Below, in pieces: positions 61,981-64,000 of a DNA stretch of 64,000 nucleotides; position 1 is the first letter of the stretch, and every line of letters starts with the position of its first letter. Source of the DNA: GCA-2687025 sp964473525 (GTDB lineage Bacteria > Poribacteria > WGA-4E > GCA-2687025); assembly GCA_964473525.1 (NCBI GenBank), contig CAYYPK010000011.1, forward strand, positions 62,001 through 126,000, written 5' to 3'. Position numbers and translations under genes: made by a program. The notes beneath the pieces are model-generated. The model was not told the DNA's origin, ran no database searches, and saw only the letters and a program-made list of their open reading frames with translations.

Positions 61981-64000
61981 ATGCCAACGCTCTACGGACG
62001 GCGGACGCGCCGCCTATCTCGTGGCATCTCGGTTCTGGCTGTTGCCTGCTTGTCGGTCGTGATCGCTGGCGGCGCCCAGGTGGCGGCCGCGTTCGAGCCC
62101 GCCGACTCCACGTTGCCCGCGCGCGGCAACAACTGGGCGCTGCCGTTCCGCATAGCCGAATCTGTCGACATCGACGCCGACAGCATCACCGCGCCATGGC
62201 TCGGAATGAGTCCGGCCTCGACTGACGACTTCGACCGGTTCCTGGACTTCGTCGCGCCGCCGCCAACGCCCATCGCCGGGCGGCCGTCCGCGTATCTACT
62301 CAATGTCGCTCTCGACGGCGACTTCCAGACGCTGATCGCGGACATGCGCCAGTTCCCGCTGAATCCGTTCACGACCGTCACGTGGACGCTCGTGGTGGAT
62401 AACGCCGCGGAGACCGACTGGGTGGTCTCGTGGGACGCCGCAGGCATCCCGCGCTTGTGGGCAGCCGCGACGGTCACGGACGGCGAGACCGAATACGACA
62501 TGCGCGCCGTCGACAGCCTGACCGTCCCGGCCGGCGCCGAGGCGGTGTACGAGATCACCGTTAACCGCGCGGCGGTCGGCGCCCCGACGCCTCCTCCCGG
62601 CGCGGGTCTGTTTGGGCTGCTGCAGGCAGGTCAGATGGTCGCGGCGAACGTCCCAGACTCGGTCTATAATGGTCTGTCCTTGACGCTGAACTCCGACCCA
62701 GTTGAGACGAACCCAACGGACAGCATCGTCCTCCCCTCAGGCTTCCTGGCTCCCTCTACGAACCTGATGCGCGCCGTGCGGATCGAGCGCGACGGTGTCG
62801 ATGTGACCGAATTCGACGAGCCGATCGAGATCGAAATCTCGTTCGACGATGCCGACCTGTCGGACGGAATCACCGTCGACCAGCTCATCCCGTTCCGCAT
62901 TGATGACGACGGCGAGATCGAGATTCTGCGAGTCGTGTCGCGAGGCGAGTCGTCGGTGACGTTCGAGACGTACCGACTCTCCACCGTCGGGCTGGGCGAG
63001 TCGGATGGCAACGAGGCGCCGACGGTGCGTGAGTCGGTCGGCGACGTGACGATCAACAGCCTGCCGGGCAGCTCCGAGGTCGAGCTTGTCCCAAGCGTGA
63101 CCACGTCGGTGTTCTACGACGACGAGACGCCCGTAGACGACCTCACGTACGAAGCCACCGTCGACGACGCGACGATCCTGTCCGAACCCACCGTCTCCGG
63201 CAGCCTCGTGACACTTACGACGACGGGCACGGCGAACGGATCCACCGTCGTGACTGTCACCGCGACCGACGGCAGTGGACTCAGCACGTCGACCGCGTTC
63301 ACGGTCACCATCACGGCTCCCGTCATTGCGTCGATTGACGACCAGACGACCGACGAGGACACGCCCATCTCGGTGACGCTCACGGTTGACTACGACGGCG
63401 ACTTCGTCGTGGACGCGTACGAAAGCGAGACCAGCTCCGGCATCTTGTCCGCGGTGGACGCGGACACGTCGTCGGTGACACTCACGCCGTCCGCCGACGT
63501 GAGCGGCTCCACCGAGGTCGTCGTTGACGTCTACGATGCGTCGGACTCGTCGATCTTCACCAGCGCCACGTTCGCGCTCACCGTCGAGGCCGTGAACGAC
63601 GCGCCAACGGTGCAGGAAGCCGTGGCCGATCACACGATCTACACCGTCCCTGGCAGCGTTGACGTCGAGCTTGCCGACACCGAGGAGACCGCCGCGTTCT
63701 CCGACGACGAAACGGCCGCGGCCGACCTCACATACAGCGCCAGCGTCGACGACACGACCATACTCTCCGCTCCCAGCGTCTCAGGGAGCCTCGTCACTCT
63801 CACGACGGCGGGGACGGCGAACGGCTCGACGACCGTGACGGTTACCGCGACCGATGACGGCGGGCTCAGCACATCCACGACCTTCACGGTGACGGTCGCT
63901 GCTCCCATCATCACGGCGATTGACGACCAGACGACCGACGAGGACACGCCGATTTCCGTGGCGATCTCGGTCGACTACGACGGCGACTTCGTCGTAGACG
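61981..64000 (+). CDS. Large secreted repeat protein, 3' end beyond the window (partial)
   Basis: The frame is open from 61921 through the last base, at least 673 residues from ATG 61981. GGGAG lies 6 bases before this ATG. A signal peptide (GISVLAVACLSVVIAGGAQ) is followed by a beta-rich domain (FTTVTWTLVVDNAAETDWVV) and a ZU5-like or adhesion region (VRIERDGVDVTEFDEPIEIE). From about residue 343 there are long Thr/Asp/Val-rich bacterial Ig or cadherin-like repeats of 195 residues, built on shorter units such as SGSLVTLTTTGTANGSTVVT and IDDQTTDEDTPISV. It probably makes a long surface fibre. The first 226 bases after the previous gene hold nothing I recognise. Confidence 0.78.
   Translation, partial: MPTLYGRRTRRLSRGISVLAVACLSVVIAGGAQVAAAFEPADSTLPARGNNWALPFRIAESVDIDADSITAPWLGMSPASTDDFDRFLDFVAPPPTPIAGRPSAYLLNVALDGDFQTLIADMRQFPLNPFTTVTWTLVVDNAAETDWVVSWDAAGIPRLWAAATVTDGETEYDMRAVDSLTVPAGAEAVYEITVNRAAVGAPTPPPGAGLFGLLQAGQMVAANVPDSVYNGLSLTLNSDPVETNPTDSIVLPSGFLAPSTNLMRAVRIERDGVDVTEFDEPIEIEISFDDADLSDGITVDQLIPFRIDDDGEIEILRVVSRGESSVTFETYRLSTVGLGESDGNEAPTVRESVGDVTINSLPGSSEVELVPSVTTSVFYDDETPVDDLTYEATVDDATILSEPTVSGSLVTLTTTGTANGSTVVTVTATDGSGLSTSTAFTVTITAPVIASIDDQTTDEDTPISVTLTVDYDGDFVVDAYESETSSGILSAVDADTSSVTLTPSADVSGSTEVVVDVYDASDSSIFTSATFALTVEAVNDAPTVQEAVADHTIYTVPGSVDVELADTEETAAFSDDETAAADLTYSASVDDTTILSAPSVSGSLVTLTTAGTANGSTTVTVTATDDGGLSTSTTFTVTVAAPIITAIDDQTTDEDTPISVAISVDYDGDFVVD
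63010..63594 (+). repeat. First 585-bp coding repeat unit
   Basis: The unit begins at AACGAGGCGCCGACGGT. Matching positions recur exactly 585 bases (195 codons) later: GACGACGAG at 63118 against GACGACGAA at 63703, and TACGACGGCGACTTCGTCGT at 63391 and 63976. The units differ at many silent and some coding positions, so the duplication is not very recent. Confidence 0.85.
63595..64000 (+). repeat. Second 585-bp coding repeat unit, cut by the window end
   Basis: It begins at AACGACGCGCCAACGGT and follows the first unit directly. About 406 of the expected 585 bases are inside the window. More copies may follow. Confidence 0.8.

Noticed and set aside
1..64000. tRNA-Sec, other tRNAs, rRNA, CRISPR arrays, insertion sequences
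   Set aside because: I looked for T-arm motifs, regularly spaced direct repeats and transposase motifs in the intergenic regions and found none that held up.

Overview
This 64 kb window is a high-GC bacterial metagenome-type contig with one scaffold gap (10 Ns at 38759-38768). The host is Gram-negative: an lptC-lptA-lptB-rpoN-hpf-hprK-HPr block encodes lipopolysaccharide transport. Secreted proteins carry the C-terminal motif NYPNPFNPETWIPF, which I associate with Candidatus Poribacteria and related phyla. Together with secreted carbohydrate-active proteins, Gfo/Idh and xylose-isomerase-like sugar enzymes, alpha-L-fucosidase and DUF4091, the best guess is a Poribacteria-like or Latescibacteria-like bacterium. 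The phylum is an inference.

Layout. Positions 1-3545: an operon of two unrecognised small proteins, a MutL/GlmL-type ATPase and a companion protein with a KOW-like C-terminus. Positions 3635-4830: two tandem exported peroxiredoxin-like genes, each broken by one in-frame TGA at the first redox position of a C-x-x-C motif and each followed 21 nt later by the same GGU-loop hairpin. I read these as paired selenoproteins with bacterial SECIS elements, the most interesting item here. Positions 4910-7678: a beta-RFAP synthase-like GHMP protein, a nitroreductase and a zinc alcohol dehydrogenase. Positions 7650-11564 (minus): a secreted DUF4091 protein and a second alcohol dehydrogenase. Positions 11741-18771: DegT aminotransferase, sugar isomerase-like protein, IlvD, TerC, a von Willebrand A protein and a DUF362 protein. 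Positions 18809-28366: a squalene-hopene-cyclase-like enzyme, a glycosyltransferase, a lipid A acyltransferase-like enzyme, the lpt/rpoN/hpf/hprK/HPr block and tmk. Positions 28394-41129: a frameshifted Gfo/Idh oxidoreductase, a glycosyltransferase-TPR protein, a hydroxyacid dehydrogenase, MnmG, two secreted proteins (one across the gap), a YchF-like protein and DapB.

Positions 41275-49004 hold two divergent heme-copper oxidase gene sets: a minus-strand subunit II/I pair with the A2-type YSHPxVY motif, and a plus-strand subunit II/I/III/IV operon with the A1-type GHPEVY motif, followed by an extra subunit III and a small CPNC membrane protein. Positions 49073-64000: an MFS exporter, NIF3-like protein, CehA/McbA metallohydrolase, M20 peptidase, a redoxin-cytochrome c-copper monooxygenase-like lipoprotein, GH29 fucosidase and two very large secreted proteins, the last running off the window end inside a 585-bp repeat.

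I see no rRNA, tRNA, CRISPR array, insertion sequence or phage gene. The selenocysteine machinery (selA, selB, selC, selD) is not in this window and would have to lie elsewhere.
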